64,000 nucleotides of DNA from Symsagittifera roscoffensis (Eukaryota > Xenacoelomorpha > Acoela > Convolutidae), in NCBI RefSeq assembly GCF_963678635.1, contig NC_087065.1, positions 66,493,374 through 66,557,373 on the forward strand. Direction: 5' to 3'. Below the pieces are notes generated by a model. The model did no database searches. It saw nothing but the letters and a program-made list of their open reading frames with translations, and was not told the origin of the DNA. Below are positions 11,679 to 22,137 of the stretch, one piece after another. The translations under genes were made by a program, and so were the position numbers. Position 1 is the first letter of the stretch. Every line of letters begins with the position of its first letter.

Positions 11679-13330
11679 TTTGCTTGTTTCAGGTTTTTGA
11701 AAGCGTTCAACAGTCAGATAGTTCTCGAAAACGATCTTCGAAACCTGAATCTACGTGAAGCAGATGAAATGTTCTAAGAAAAAGAGCCTAATAAACTCTT
11801 TTCCTCGTCAAAGATGAGATTATCATTAATCTGACCACAAAAACGACTTGCCACTAAGGCCAGCTTCCCACGAATCTTATGGAGGCATGTTTATTTAATA
11901 AAGTTAGAAAGACCTGGCAGACCAATTTTGTTAAACTCTAAGGAGTGGATCAAAAAAACGTCGGAGACCAATCAGAATTTAAGGTCAATAAACTCCAATT
12001 TAAAATTGAGGTGACACTCAAACCGAAATTAGCTACCATTGTCTTTGCCAGTATCACCAAGGTGGTAACACTAAAAAAAAGTTGGAGTATCAACATGCTC
12101 TCTGGCCCCGTAATGTTTTCATGAAGAAGAATGCCTCGCGAAGAAACAAGTACGTCATCGAAAATAAAATTTTCTTTGCTTGCTGACAAATTTTTGAAAT
12201 CGCTCAACAGTCAGAAAAATCTCGAAAACTAACTTCGAAACGTGAATCTACGTGGAGCAGATAATTATTCTAAGAAAAAGAGCCTAATAAACTCTTTTCG
12301 TCATCAAAGATGAGATTATCATTAATCTGACCACAAAAACGAGTTGCCACTAAGGCCAGCTTCCCGCGAATCTTATGGAGGCATGTTTATTTAATAAAGT
12401 TAGAAAGACCTGGCAGCGACCAATTTTGTTAAACTCTAAGGAGTGGATCAAAAAAACGTCGGAGACCAATCATTTTTTCCACAACATTTTTTAGGTTTAA
12501 GAGGAATAAGGTCAATAAACTCCAATTTAAAACCGAGGTGACACACAAACCGAAATTAGCTACCATTGTCTTTGCCAGTATCACCAAAGTGGTAACACTA
12601 AAAAAAAGTTGGAGTATCAACATGCTCTCTGGCCCCGTAATGTTTTCATGAAGAAGAATGCCTCGCGAAGAAACAAGTACGTCATCGAAAATAAAACTTT
12701 CTTTGCTTGCTGACAAATTTTTGAAATCGCTCAACAGTCAGAAAAATCTCGAAAACTAACTTCGAAACGTGAATCTACGTGGAGCAGATAAATATTCTAA
12801 GAAAAAGAGCCTAGTAAACTCTTTTCGTCATCAAAGATGAGATTATCGTAAATCTGACCACAAAAACGAGTTGCCACTAAGGGAAGCTTCCCACGAATCT
12901 TATGGAGGCATGTTTATTTAATAAAAATAGAAAGACCTGGCAGCGACCAGTTTTGTTAAACTCTAAGGAGTGGATCAAAAAAACGTCGAAGACCAATCAG
13001 AATTTAAGGTCAATAAACTCCAATTTAAAACCGAGGTGACCTTCAAACCGAAATTAGCTACCATTGTCTTTGCCAGTATCACCAAAGTGGTAACACTAAA
13101 AAAAAGTTGGAGTATCAACATGCTCTCTGGCCCCGTAATGTTTTCATGAAGAAGAATGCCTCGCGAAGAAACAAGTACGTCATCGAAAAGAAAACTTTCT
13201 TTGCTTGTTTACAGTTTTTTGAAATCGCTCAACAGTCAGAAAAATCTCGAAAACGAACTTCGAAACGTGAATCTACGTGGAGCAGATAAAAAGTTCTCAG
13301 AAAAAAAACCTAATAAACACCTTTCATCAT
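11679..13330. repeat. Tandem array of ~500-bp units (3.3 copies)
   Basis: Units begin at 11679, 12175, 12702 and 13200 (spacing 496, 527 and 498) and are highly similar; the last is partial and diverges after about 13330. The unit at 12175 has an extra ~30 bases (near 12470-12505). The open frames seen on both strands (minus 11950-12207 and 12429-12734, plus 13107-13449) simply repeat with the array. One plus-strand frame ending in W-S-R and a stop is kept in several units, so an amplified exon is conceivable, but no gene is supported. Confidence 0.85.
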
Positions 13331-13832
13331 CAAAAGATCAAATCATTTTAAGGCGGCCGTCCGTGCTGCCACTAATGCAGCTTCAACTAAAGTTATTTCA
13401 ATTAATTTTTCATTTCTTCACATTCAAAAAAATGTCCTTGTCTTTTTGATAGTTTTTTTGATAGTCTTTTTGATAGTCTTTTACGCACTACTGGGTATGT
13501 ACAGTGACTCAATTTGGTTTGTACTCCCATTGGTCTCAACATAAATGGTTTCATTTCAAAAACTGTGATCAAAACTCAACCTAAAAAGTTCTGATACTTC
13601 CGCAAAACAAATCGATTTTCTTTGTATAAGACCCGCGTTCAGTCTAGAAGCTGAATTTGTTGTAAAATTTCAGAACAATACTGCAATAGGTTCCGATGAA
13701 ACTGGTAAAGTCAACATGAAAAAGTGAGATAAACATAGGGCAGGATTTATTTTAAGCAGCAGAACCCTGTTGACTACCACGTCAAGGTTGAACATACATT
13801 CAAAATGCACCGTACACCTTCCGATAAGTTAG

Positions 13833-14057
13833 GTCATATATGATCGTCACGCCTCCTTTGGCTCAAAAATCATTTGTTTTAAACTTGCTGTTGAGGATTT
13901 TTTGCAAGCAGATCAAATTGAAACATGTTATGAGTTGGAGTTGTATAGAAATTTTAAACAAGTAGGTGCTCCTTTTGCAGATAACAAAAACGCTGTGTCA
14001 CTTTTGAGAAATGGAACTTTTTACGATGATGAAAATTTATCGTACCGTGATTTTTGA
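13833..14057 (+). pseudogene. Unrecognised coding remnant A
   Basis: A stop-to-stop frame of about 74 codons without a start codon. Its composition is that of a globular protein (balanced Glu/Asp/Lys/Leu/Phe, for example Y-E-L-E-L-Y-R-N-F-K-Q-V-G-A-P-F), unlike the low-complexity frames around it. It may be an exon or a dead transposon fragment. I do not recognise the family. Confidence 0.4.
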
Positions 14058-14175
14058 AGGAAAGTGAAATCAATTGAAAATTAAAATTTTTCAATGTCTT
14101 ATTTTTTTATTTGAAACAAAATTGAACAGAAATTTGTCACTCCAAGAGAAAATGCAGACACATTAGATATTATAG

Positions 14176-14364
14176 AAAAAAGTTGCCATTACCGTGAGGC
14201 CACATGATCCCATTTCACAAACTGACCGAGTGTCCTCACTGGGCATCAGAGTTCAATGGAAATTTCTTTTAACTCTTTTGAACTTCTCTGGAGCTAAAAA
14301 ATTAGCAAAACCATCAAAGTTGCGCAGAAAAAAATTAATTGAACAAGTACCTAAGTTTAGTTAA
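14176..14364 (+). pseudogene. Unrecognised coding remnant B
   Basis: An open frame running from a TAG at 14176 to a TAA near 14362. The TAG forms the end of a plausible splice acceptor (ATTATAG). The peptide is basic near its end (K-L-R-R-K-K-L-I-E-Q) and protein-like before it (S-L-G-I-R-V-Q-W-K-F-L-L-T-L-L). It lies 120 bases after remnant A and could belong to the same gene or dead element. Whether it belongs to the TRPM locus downstream cannot be told; it does not resemble TRPM. Confidence 0.35.
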
Positions 14365-14612
14365 AAACGTAGAAAAGAAATTATATGCGTTGATATTCGC
14401 ATCTCAATAAAGTGGAAAAATTGAAAACAAAAACCGATTATATGGATTGCGTCAAAAAATGGTAAATATATAATCTATTTTTGTATGGTTAAAATCAGTT
14501 TTTCACTTTTGTGAACACTGGGCTCTTTCATCCTTGTCAATTATTCTTTTAAAATGCAAGAAGGCGTACTTTACGATCAGAACCTATATGGATTTTTATT
14601 ACAATTATTATA

Positions 14613-14813
14613 ATTACGAGGCCAAACTGTGCAGGAATATGTGCGCAATTTGTTGTTTGTAGGTTTCTGGAAACGAGAGAAAACTCTCTTTTAAAATGTT
14701 GAAAATTTGCCGGAACGATAAAAAAAAAGAAAAAACAAAAAAAAGAACAAAGCGAGCGTCCTCCTTGCGGAATCCGCTTTCAATTAACCAAACACACAGT
14801 TTGGCGTCGTAAT
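14613..14813. mobile_element. MITE, family ATTACGAGGCCAAAC, 201 bp
   Basis: The ends are inverted: ATTACGAGGCCAAACTGTG at the left and its near-exact complement (one mismatch in the first 19) at the right. The interior holds a GCGGAATCCGC motif shared with the related elements at 20161-20390 and 58509-59059. It is non-coding and sits 170 bases upstream of the TRPM exon, presumably in an intron. Confidence 0.8.
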
Positions 14814-14987
14814 GACTCTGCAAAGAAAAGTTATCAAATTAAAGCACAGTGTATCTCTGAACATAGAATTTCCGAGAATAAGTAGCTCCTGCGGCTTGAT
14901 CTTAAAACTTCAGCTTTTTAAACCTAACTAATTATGTAAATAAGCCTTCATTTGTCCGAAAAAGAGGGAAAAAATGAGAAAAGTTGA

Positions 14988-15730
14988 TACACACTTTTGT
15001 CCAAAAAGTTGAAATTGTTGCCGTTTAGGGGCGTGGTCTCAGTTGGAGTTGTTTCATTGGAGATGGCATTGGGTGTTGACAATCCTCATTGCGAAGAAGC
15101 TTTCACGTACCAGAAACCTAAGGACCAGCCACACAGTCTGGATTTGAACCATGACTATTTCATTATAGTTGAAGATAGTAACACAGAGTTTGATGTTCGT
15201 GCCAATTTAATGCGTGAGGTGGCTGAAAAACTAGCTGAAAAAACGGACAAGTCGGAGGAAGTGAAAAAAGCACCGATGGTGTGTGTGCTCATCGAGGGTG
15301 GAACCAGGGCAATCAAAGCTTTCTCGAGTAGCCTTCATGCCGCAATTCCATGTATTATCATCAGTGGTACTGGACGTGCGGCCGACTTTCTCGCGAAAGC
15401 TAAAACACTGTATGATCGTGATCCAAATCTCCAGCCAAACAAAATGAAAAAAATGCTCAGCGATTTCTTAGAGACGGAAAAAGTTGATGATGAAATTGAA
15501 GAAACGTACCAGCAATTTGCAGAAGCTTTAGAATGTCTGAAGAAAAACAAAAAAAAGCTGGACAATTACATGCGAGTTTGTCAGATTGACAGCGTGGAGT
15601 TGGACAAAAATATTTTGGAGCTTCTCTATCTGCAAAAACAAAATCAACCTACTAAAGTCGAACAAGTTCTTGATTTGTCTTTTTCCTGGGATAGAGCTGA
15701 TATCTTTGGAAAAATTATCCGGCAGGACAG
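14988..15730 (+). CDS. Exon of a TRPM-family cation channel (N-terminal SLOG/MHR region)
   Basis: TRPM channels are membrane cation channels with a large cytoplasmic N-terminal region containing a nucleotide-binding SLOG-type domain. This intact frame (~245 codons, open from 14988, in-frame TGA just before) matches that region. It shows V-S-V-G-V-V-S-L-E near the start, then L-D-L-N-H-D-Y-F-I-I-V-E-D, V-C-V-L-I-E-G-G-T-R-A-I-K, the glycine-rich S-G-T-G-R-A-A-D, a charged helical linker, and near the end L-S-F-S-W-D-R-A-D-I. No ATG begins it, so the start is inside the gene; the acceptor is uncertain (15009 or 15042 possible). It ends at CAG before GCAAGT, a GC-type donor; beyond it the frame becomes Phe-rich and stops at 15767. 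The rest of the gene, with the membrane segments, is not in view. The lack of stops, unlike its neighbours, suggests a live host gene. Confidence 0.85.
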
Positions 15731-15736
15731 GCAAGT
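15729..15736 (+). other. Candidate GC-AG 5' splice site of the TRPM exon
   Basis: The bases CAG followed by GCAAGT match the consensus of the minor GC-AG intron class, which usually keeps AG before and AAGT after the GC. It falls where similarity to TRPM ends. A nearby GT (15735) is a much weaker donor. Confidence 0.5.
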
Positions 15737-15767
15737 TCTTTTTTTCCCCATCTTGTTTAGAAAATAG

Positions 15768-16310
15768 AATCCTGCTCACAATTAAGCAATCATTACAGCT
15801 AAACATGCAATAGCAAGGAACTTTTCTGCAAAAGGAAGTGGCGGGCGTATAAAATCGATTAAAAAACTAGATTGCAGTCCACTTAATTGCAGAATTTAAA
15901 TTTCGTGTTCAAAAACATATTTATACATTTTGCAGGCACGCGAGTAAACAAAACATGTTTTCTTTCTAGGTTATGATCCTTCTCAAAATTTGAATAGTAA
16001 CGTCAACTGCTTCATTATGAAAATAGATCGATAAAAATAGAAACCGCAAGACCTTTGCTGTGCGCTTTAATCCTCAAATGCTAAGAGCGATGCGATCGGA
16101 GTTTTATTTATGTGATCGTTTTTCGGATTCTAGCCTTTGATAGCATTTGATATGCTCGTAAAGTCTCTATTGCTAACCATTCACAATTAAAAACTAACAC
16201 CTGAAAATTTGACTCATTTAAAGTCAGACCACTTTGAGAAAATCCAGAATAGAACTAATCTCCTAGCATTAGTTTTTTCCAATTTTCCGCGAATTCGATT
16301 GAAGCTTGAT
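15768..16310. other. Presumed TRPM intron, nothing else seen
   Basis: AT-rich sequence without protein-like frames, inverted repeats or RNA-like structures that I could support. Confidence 0.5.
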
Positions 16311-16321
16311 AATAATAAATT

Positions 16322-16400
16322 AAGATCAGTATAGAACTAAGGAGCTGAATGATTATTTTCCGCCGAAAATAGATAGAATGACAAATGGACGGTGTGGTGT
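16322..16400 (+). repeat. Dispersed repeat family D, diverged fragment
   Basis: It carries the family core (AAGATCAGTAT, then AACTAAGGAG, CCGAAAATAGA and GGACGGTG) in the same order as the copies at 11 and 60 kb. Confidence 0.55.
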
Positions 16401-16931
16401 ACTCCACCAAAAAATGTTTTATGAGATATCAAGCCAATGCCATCATCTTAAAGTATTCTATGTTTACCTTATCTAAAAGCCAAGCTGAACAATATTTGGA
16501 GACATTTGTAGTGACCTTACCTTGATTTGCGTTTGTGCGTTTTTTGAATTTGGATAAAAAATTAATTTATAGAAATTGATAGGCGTTTTGATTGATTGAA
16601 ATGATTAATGACAAGTGTATTAAATTGAAAAGCAAAGAGCTCAATTCCGACTTTCTCATTATAGAAAAAAAAAATAAGAAATAGAACTTTTTATTATACT
16701 TAACTTTTCTTATACTCCAAAATTACTACGCTAAATAGCTTAACACGCAAACTGATTTACTAATTTAGCAAAACTAAGCTAGCAAAAATGTTGAAACAAG
16801 CATCCTGAACACAGGCAAAAATGCAAAAGATGTCAATCATTTTCATTTATGAAAAAAAAACAATGCGTTGAAAGTAGAAAAAAAAACACATTTGACCAGT
16901 ATTTAAATATTTCTCCTTGAAAACAAGAAGA

Positions 16932-17035
16932 TAAGATCGGTCTTAAACTAAGGAATTGCACAAACGTATCTGTCCGAAAATAGAAAGCGTGACTAACAGA
17001 CGGGCATTGGGTTCAAAATTACTCTGTGAGTTAAC
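16932..17035 (+). repeat. Dispersed repeat family D, diverged copy
   Basis: It carries AAGATCGGT, AACTAAGGAATTGCAC, CCGAAAATAGAAAGCGTGAC and CAGACGGG, in the same order and spacing as the longer copies at 11350-11620 and 60040-60290. Confidence 0.65.
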
Positions 17036-17167
17036 AAACCTTTTCCAGATAATCTGGTGCGACGTGCGAGTATCGTAAAGACTTTCAACAATAAATGCCC
17101 ATTCAGATTAATGAGATAAATAAAAGCAACAACTTCTGTTTCATTAGAATTGACCAAAAGAATTTCA

Positions 17168-17372
17168 AAAAAAAACTATTTTACAAAATTATCAGAGCAG
17201 AAAAAAACGTTCATTATTGATACAACGGACTGTTTTCTGAAATACAGTTTGGTAATAACAATAATTGTAGTTGTGGAAGATGTTTTTTTCTAAGCTGTAT
17301 TTCAGAAAAAAGTCTGTAGTATCAAAACTGAAAACTTTTTCTGCTCTGATATTTTTGTAAAACAGTTTTCTT
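17168..17372. mobile_element. Foldback (palindromic) element
   Basis: Two arms of about 80 bases (17168-17247 and 17295-17372) are inverted copies with a few mismatches, separated by a 47-base loop. The best-matching inner part is TTTTCTGAAATACAG and its complement. The minus-strand frame at 17192-17401 is just this palindrome read through. Confidence 0.8.
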
Positions 17373-17470
17373 AAATGTCGTTTGTCAAAACTTTTTTTCA
17401 TGAGTTAATATACTATCCAAATATTAGAAGGCTTTGACCAGTAGATCGGAAAAATTTGCAAACGCGCAAC

Positions 17471-18332
17471 GGAGTTTCATGGTTAAAAATCGATTATAAT
17501 GGAAAACTTTTTGCTAAATTGTTGTCATTTTTGTCCGTTATTGTTACATATTTAAACCACAAAACTGATTATATTGTCTTTATAATCGATTATTATTGTA
17601 ACAAAACAAGTCGTTAAAAACCATTATAATGGATTAGAATCCAATTAAAATCCATTATATTTGATTATAACGGCTTATAACCTTTACATTTTTTTGCAGA
17701 AATTATTTGCAAAACTTGCAACATTTCTGCGTTACTCACGGCCTAATCGCAATCTAAACCTACTAAAAATTACCCCCCCTCCCCTCACTTGACACCATCC
17801 GCTTTTGCCCAAACCCCTTCCCCCCTCTCGCCTACGTGTGTCCTTACGCCCACCCCTATGTTTACTTAAGTTTACCCCCAACCCAACTCACCCTCAAGTT
17901 GCGGTTTACTCCCCCCCCCCCAGTTAGTTTGTTCGGTAAGCTGGGTGGGGGTGGGGGGTAAACTGTAGGGGGGGTTGAGGATGTAAATAGAAGAGGGTTG
18001 TTCAGGCGATGGAGTTTACATAGTATAGAAAAATAGAGAAAGTTTAAATAAAAAGTAGTTTTTTGTGACAACTAAAAAATTATGAAACGCAATACGTAAC
18101 AACTGCACGAAACAGGAGATGAGATAACTCTGAAAAAAACTTGCAAAATTTCGTAATATCTTCCCAAAGACTTTATTATAATCGATTATGGTCTATTATA
18201 ATGGATTATATTGATTTAGAAAAATATAGGGATTATAATTCATTTTTGATGGATTGTAGTCGATTGTTTTTGTAGTTTTATAGATACCGACTATGAAATA
18301 ACAGTATAATCGATTATAACCCATGAAACTCC
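17471..18332. mobile_element. Non-autonomous inverted-repeat element, TIR GGAGTTTCATGG, ~862 bp
   Basis: The ends begin GGAGTTTCATGG and are followed by an ATCGATTATA-like tract on both sides in inverted orientation; weaker matching (TGCA....CGCA) extends about 15 bases outward. The interior has many copies of the palindrome ATAATCGATTAT and its degenerate forms (17575, 18180-18210, 18300) and the C/G-rich core listed separately. No coding capacity. Confidence 0.7.
17755..17990. other. C-rich/G-rich core with G-quadruplex potential
   Basis: In otherwise AT-rich DNA, C-tracts (17774-17930, including a run of about ten C at 17910-17920) are followed by G-tracts GGG, GGGGG, GGGGGG and GGGGGGG at 17942-17978 with loops of 1, 1 and about 9 bases, a good G-quadruplex pattern. 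The C and G parts share an inverted GTTTAC-plus-homopolymer motif, so a hairpin is also possible. Confidence 0.6.
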
Positions 18333-19094
18333 AGTGCGGTAATGCAAGAAAAAAACCAATTTTTTCTATTTTTTGATGGGCTCGCGTTACCATCAATAAA
18401 CAAGCTGCAATCATTTGAGATTAAAAAAAACGTTGGCTTCAAACTTGCCTCGTTTTTGCATATTTGCACTCAAAATCCGTAAAAATTTAAAGCAAATCAT
18501 CCTCATAAGAAATGTCAACTTTTTAGCAGCCCAAAATTGGTTTTGAATAGCAATATGGAATAACTATTTAAAAATTATGTGAAGTTTTTTTGACGAAATA
18601 CACGATTATACTGTTCGAACAAAACTCAAATATAGAAACTAAACAACATCAATAAAGTTGAAAGCACATTCAATACGCAAGATGAATGCTTAAGAAAAAA
18701 TTTTAAAACTTCCGCCTACTTGATACAAAAAGTCTGGCTTGTTTCTCTCTACCTAAAAATTTAATTTATATATCAGTAAAAAAAAAACGAAATTAACTAT
18801 CTTTGATATCACATAAAGGAAGCATTCCAATATTCAAAGGCACATCAAAAGGCGCAAGATGAACTTTAAAAAGATCTGCATTGTTTGCTTTTGATAACTT
18901 TGACCTTGACCACAACGAGGCAGTACAACAGTGCCAAAAAACAACTGTGCCAAAAAAAAATAGTTAAACAGTGCCGAAAATGAAAAATTTGTTCAACTGT
19001 GCCGAACATTTAAGCAAATTGCAGCATATTAAGTGCAGCAATCAAATTTCACAACAGCAGAATATACGACAAGAGAAAAATTCTCAGCCAACAT
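18333..19094. other. No gene seen; short CAGTGCC motifs
   Basis: AT-rich. Around 18928-19012 there are four copies of an ACAGTGCC/ACTGTGCC motif followed by A-tracts, resembling a small simple repeat. Nothing else supported. Confidence 0.5.
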
Positions 19095-19460
19095 CAGGGG
19101 CGGATCTAGGATTTTTTCGAGGGGGGGGGGGGCTTATTTTCAAAAAAAAAATCTTTTTATTTTAGGTCGACCAAATTTAGTTTCCGAACTTTCTTAAAGC
19201 ATTAAAAAGACCCTGATTTGGTCAAATGTTCTGGGCCGCAGGCAAAACTATGAAAAAACCAGACCTGAAAAGAATTCTTCAGGCACTTTTTGGACAAATT
19301 TGACCTTCGAATTTAGTAGATATTGGCGCCAAAAGATAGATATCTCAAAATAGTACAAAGGAGGGACCATTTGGGTAATAGATATCTAAGCATGGGGGTC
19401 GACTTCCTGATAGGGGTGGGGGGCTTGGACGCCTCCATCCCGCCGCTATATCCGAGCCTG
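19095..19460. mobile_element. hAT-like MITE, 366 bp
   Basis: The left end is CAGGGGCGGATCTAGG and the right end its eroded inverted form (CAGGCTCGGATATAG). The flanks GCCAACAT (19087-19094) and GCCACAAT (19461-19468) look like an 8-base target duplication with two changes, the length typical of hAT transposons. A poly-G run follows the left end. It is non-coding and would need a transposase elsewhere. Confidence 0.7.
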
Positions 19461-19577
19461 GCCACAATGCCACTAAACCAAAAATATACATAAGATGGAG
19501 TCTCCTCAATTCAGTCTACGCTGAACCCACAAAAACAATTTAGAAGAAAACCAGAAAATTAGATCTAGAACCTAAAA

Positions 19578-19830
19578 CAGCAACACCAAAAAAACTTACG
19601 ACAAGAAAAAGCAATCACAATTATCCTCAGGATCAGCAACAAATAATTTCGAAGTCACACTTTTTAATTTTTCAAGCTTCAAAAGTAGAGCCAAGAAGCA
19701 TAAAGTTTTCGTGTTAAACAACCTTACAATGAACGACGTTTCTTCGCGACATAGTAAAGAAAGAAATAGTAAGCTCATGGAAATTATGGAGGCAAGACAA
19801 CAAATAGACATCTTATGATATAACTCAAAA
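19578..19830 (+). pseudogene. Unrecognised coding remnant C
   Basis: A plus-strand frame ending with TGA near 19815 reads like real protein for about 75 codons (for example F-E-V-T-L-F-N-F-S-S-F-K-S-R and M-N-D-V-S-S-R-H-S-K-E-R). No start, motif or neighbour helps to name it. The minus-strand frame at 19596-19811 is hydrophobic and less convincing. Confidence 0.25.
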
Positions 19831-20160
19831 TGAATACTCCACAGACAGAGTACAAAAAATAGTACTACTTAAAATAAAAAATCAAAAAATCTCAAAAAGT
19901 GATGTGAAAAGTTAAACCATTTTAACAATCACATGTATAAAAAAAGATACAGATGGGAAACATTCAAAAGAAAAAAACATGAATTCTATACAGAAACTGA
20001 ATCTTCCTCACTCTTTTTAGTTAAGACACAAAAACAACAAAAGCAGTAAGAATTTATCAAAATCGACAATTTTTTTTCAAAAATTTCAATTGAGAAACAA
20101 AGATAAAAAACTAGCCTTGCTGGAATAATTGAATCTACACTGACAGAAAATCGTCCTACC

Positions 20161-20390
20161 AGTATGAGGTCAAAATGTGCACTCTGTGCATTGTAAGCGG
20201 ATTCCGCAACAGGTAAAAATCGGATTGGTTGCGGAATCCGCAACATTGCTATTTTTCTTTGATCTTCGTTGCTGTTTTGGATTCCACAGCCAAACACCCA
20301 AAACATTGTGCCGCTCAAAATGCTCCAAAAATAGGTATATTTTAATTGAGTTTTTGCGGAATCAGCAACTGTAAACGGAACCCGCAAAAT
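20161..20390. mobile_element. Partial MITE of the ATTACGAGGCCAAAC family
   Basis: The left end AGTATGAGGTCAAAATGTGCAC is a diverged form of the family end; the interior has the GCGGATTCCGC/GCGGAATCCGC motifs. The 5' LTR of the Gypsy element begins abruptly at 20391, so the LTR element appears to have inserted here. The matching right half is not found beyond the 3' LTR. Confidence 0.55.
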
Positions 20391-22137
20391 TGTGCCATTC
20401 TGCCAGACTGGCACAGCGCAACCTTCCGGCGAAACACGAGAAAACGATTAAAGGCCTTAACGACGAAAAAGTGCTGCGAAGTAGGGTAGAAATATTCTAG
20501 AAACTTCAATTTTAAAAAATTCTTTTGTCGAACGGGTATTTCTCAGAAACGGTGACTGAAAAAAGGTGAAAAAGTCAGAACAACAGCAAATATAGTGAAA
20601 AAGAATCGCACGAGAACGATAAAAAAACGAAGCCTTCTATCGCGACGATCACGCGCGATAGGACACTTAGCGGAAGAAATCAGTGGGAAAGGAGGCTTCG
20701 GTGGGGAAGTAGTGGAGAGCAGTACCCTCCCGTGCTACGAATTGAGAGTAATGACGCTCGGCCCCCAGAGACTGATATATGGTGAAAGACAATAATAAAC
20801 TGCTTTTTAGCTACTCTGATGCCATAAAACTTTGAATTAACACTGGTATTGTTTGATTTTTTAGAATATGAGTAGCTAGAAAGAGGAAAGGGTCAATCCA
20901 TCTCCATTGGATTTAATATAGAACTGTCACTAAAAACATGATAAAAAAGGACACTTTAGCCGTGTTTTTAATAGCAATCACGTAGTCTGAGGATCCGAGA
21001 CCCAGCTTGTGGTTGTGTTCGCATGTAGACGAAAGCTGATCAAAAGTCGTTTGACTGATGGCCTAAAAATAGTAACTTTTTACTTAGCCCTAAACAGACC
21101 AGAAAGTCAACTGGCAAGGTCGAGACGGTGAAAAACGAGTAGAATTAAAGTAACTGACGCCTCCAGGCGTATGCCCGAGTTAGATGCCTTAGTGACCTTT
21201 GTTGTACTATGGGGAAGGTACGTACCCTCCGCCTAGTACTATTTAGCTTTTTAACTTAGTTAAAACCGAAAATTCCGGGGGCCGAAGGGCTAGTACCAAA
21301 ACAAAAAAGTACCAAAAAACAGTAAAAAATCCAAAAAGACCATAAACAATCAAATACATAAAGTGACAGTTTATATGTTATTTCCGGACGAGATGTAATC
21401 TGACCTTCCTATTTGTTGTTGTTTCAGTTTGATTTATATCATTCCTGATAGAAAGATTGTGTGTTTTGGTGACGGGTTGGGTACCCTCCCTTGAGTGTTA
21501 TTTGAGTATTTAAGCACGTTAATGGTGATTTTGCCGGTGAACGGAGGGTAGAGTGGCGAGCTGACCGACGTGTTCCAGACTGAACATGGGCATCAGGGAC
21601 AACATCCACAACGACTGGCACGATTGGCGCGGTCCCATTGTACCCTCCATCAATCACGATTTTCCGAGTATTAATTCGGGTATTTTGGTGCAAAGGAGGG
21701 TATAATAATATTCATTAACGACTACTTATAGATTATTATCCTTATTATATATTACTTATCTCCTATTTAGACCCGAGAAACACCCAATTTTGTCGAAAAT
21801 TGCTGATTTTCGACCAAAATGCAGGCCCCCAAATTTTTGAATATACGAGCTTTTCCGAACAGCAAAAAGCTTTTATATGGGGAGTTGCTATGTAGTTCGA
21901 TCCACCTGACTAAAGAAACCGCGTGAAAAAGGACCCAGTGGAAATTAGAAAATATAAAGTTTTTTTGATCAAAATGTTGATAATTTTCCGAATTTTGTCA
22001 ACTTGTTTTGGGGATCGAGTTTTTGAGTTTTTAGAGTTAGAACAAAAAAAATTTTGCGTTAGGAGCGTGCTAGCATAACGTGCTCGGTTACAAGAGAAAT
22101 TTTTGAGTTACCATCCAATTAGTTCTGTGGATAGAGC
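20391..22137 (+). mobile_element. 5' LTR of a Ty3/Gypsy-type element
   Basis: It matches 36292-38087 over about 1.75 kb with small indels. Both copies begin TGTGCCATTCTGCC at a sharp boundary with different flanks, and the first bases TG fit an LTR start. The right limit is where the 3' copy stops matching (after TGTGGATAGA); no CA end is visible, so the true LTR may be longer. It contains repeated ACCCTCC heptamers (20731, 21228, 21485, 21641) also found in the leader. The short frames inside (20595-20795 plus, 21439-21693 minus) recur only because the LTR recurs. Confidence 0.75.

Noticed and set aside
11950-12734. Two similar minus-strand frames beginning M-S-D-F-K-N-L
   Set aside because: They are the same 500-bp tandem unit read twice; other units carry stops in this frame.
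17755-17990. C/G-rich tract as a telomeric repeat
   Set aside because: No regular TTAGGG-like unit; tract lengths vary and the region lies inside an inverted-repeat element.
21439-21693. 84-codon minus-strand frame conserved three times (also 24394-24648 and 37392-37646)
   Set aside because: It lies antisense inside the LTR; conservation is that of the LTR. No promoter or protein feature supports it.
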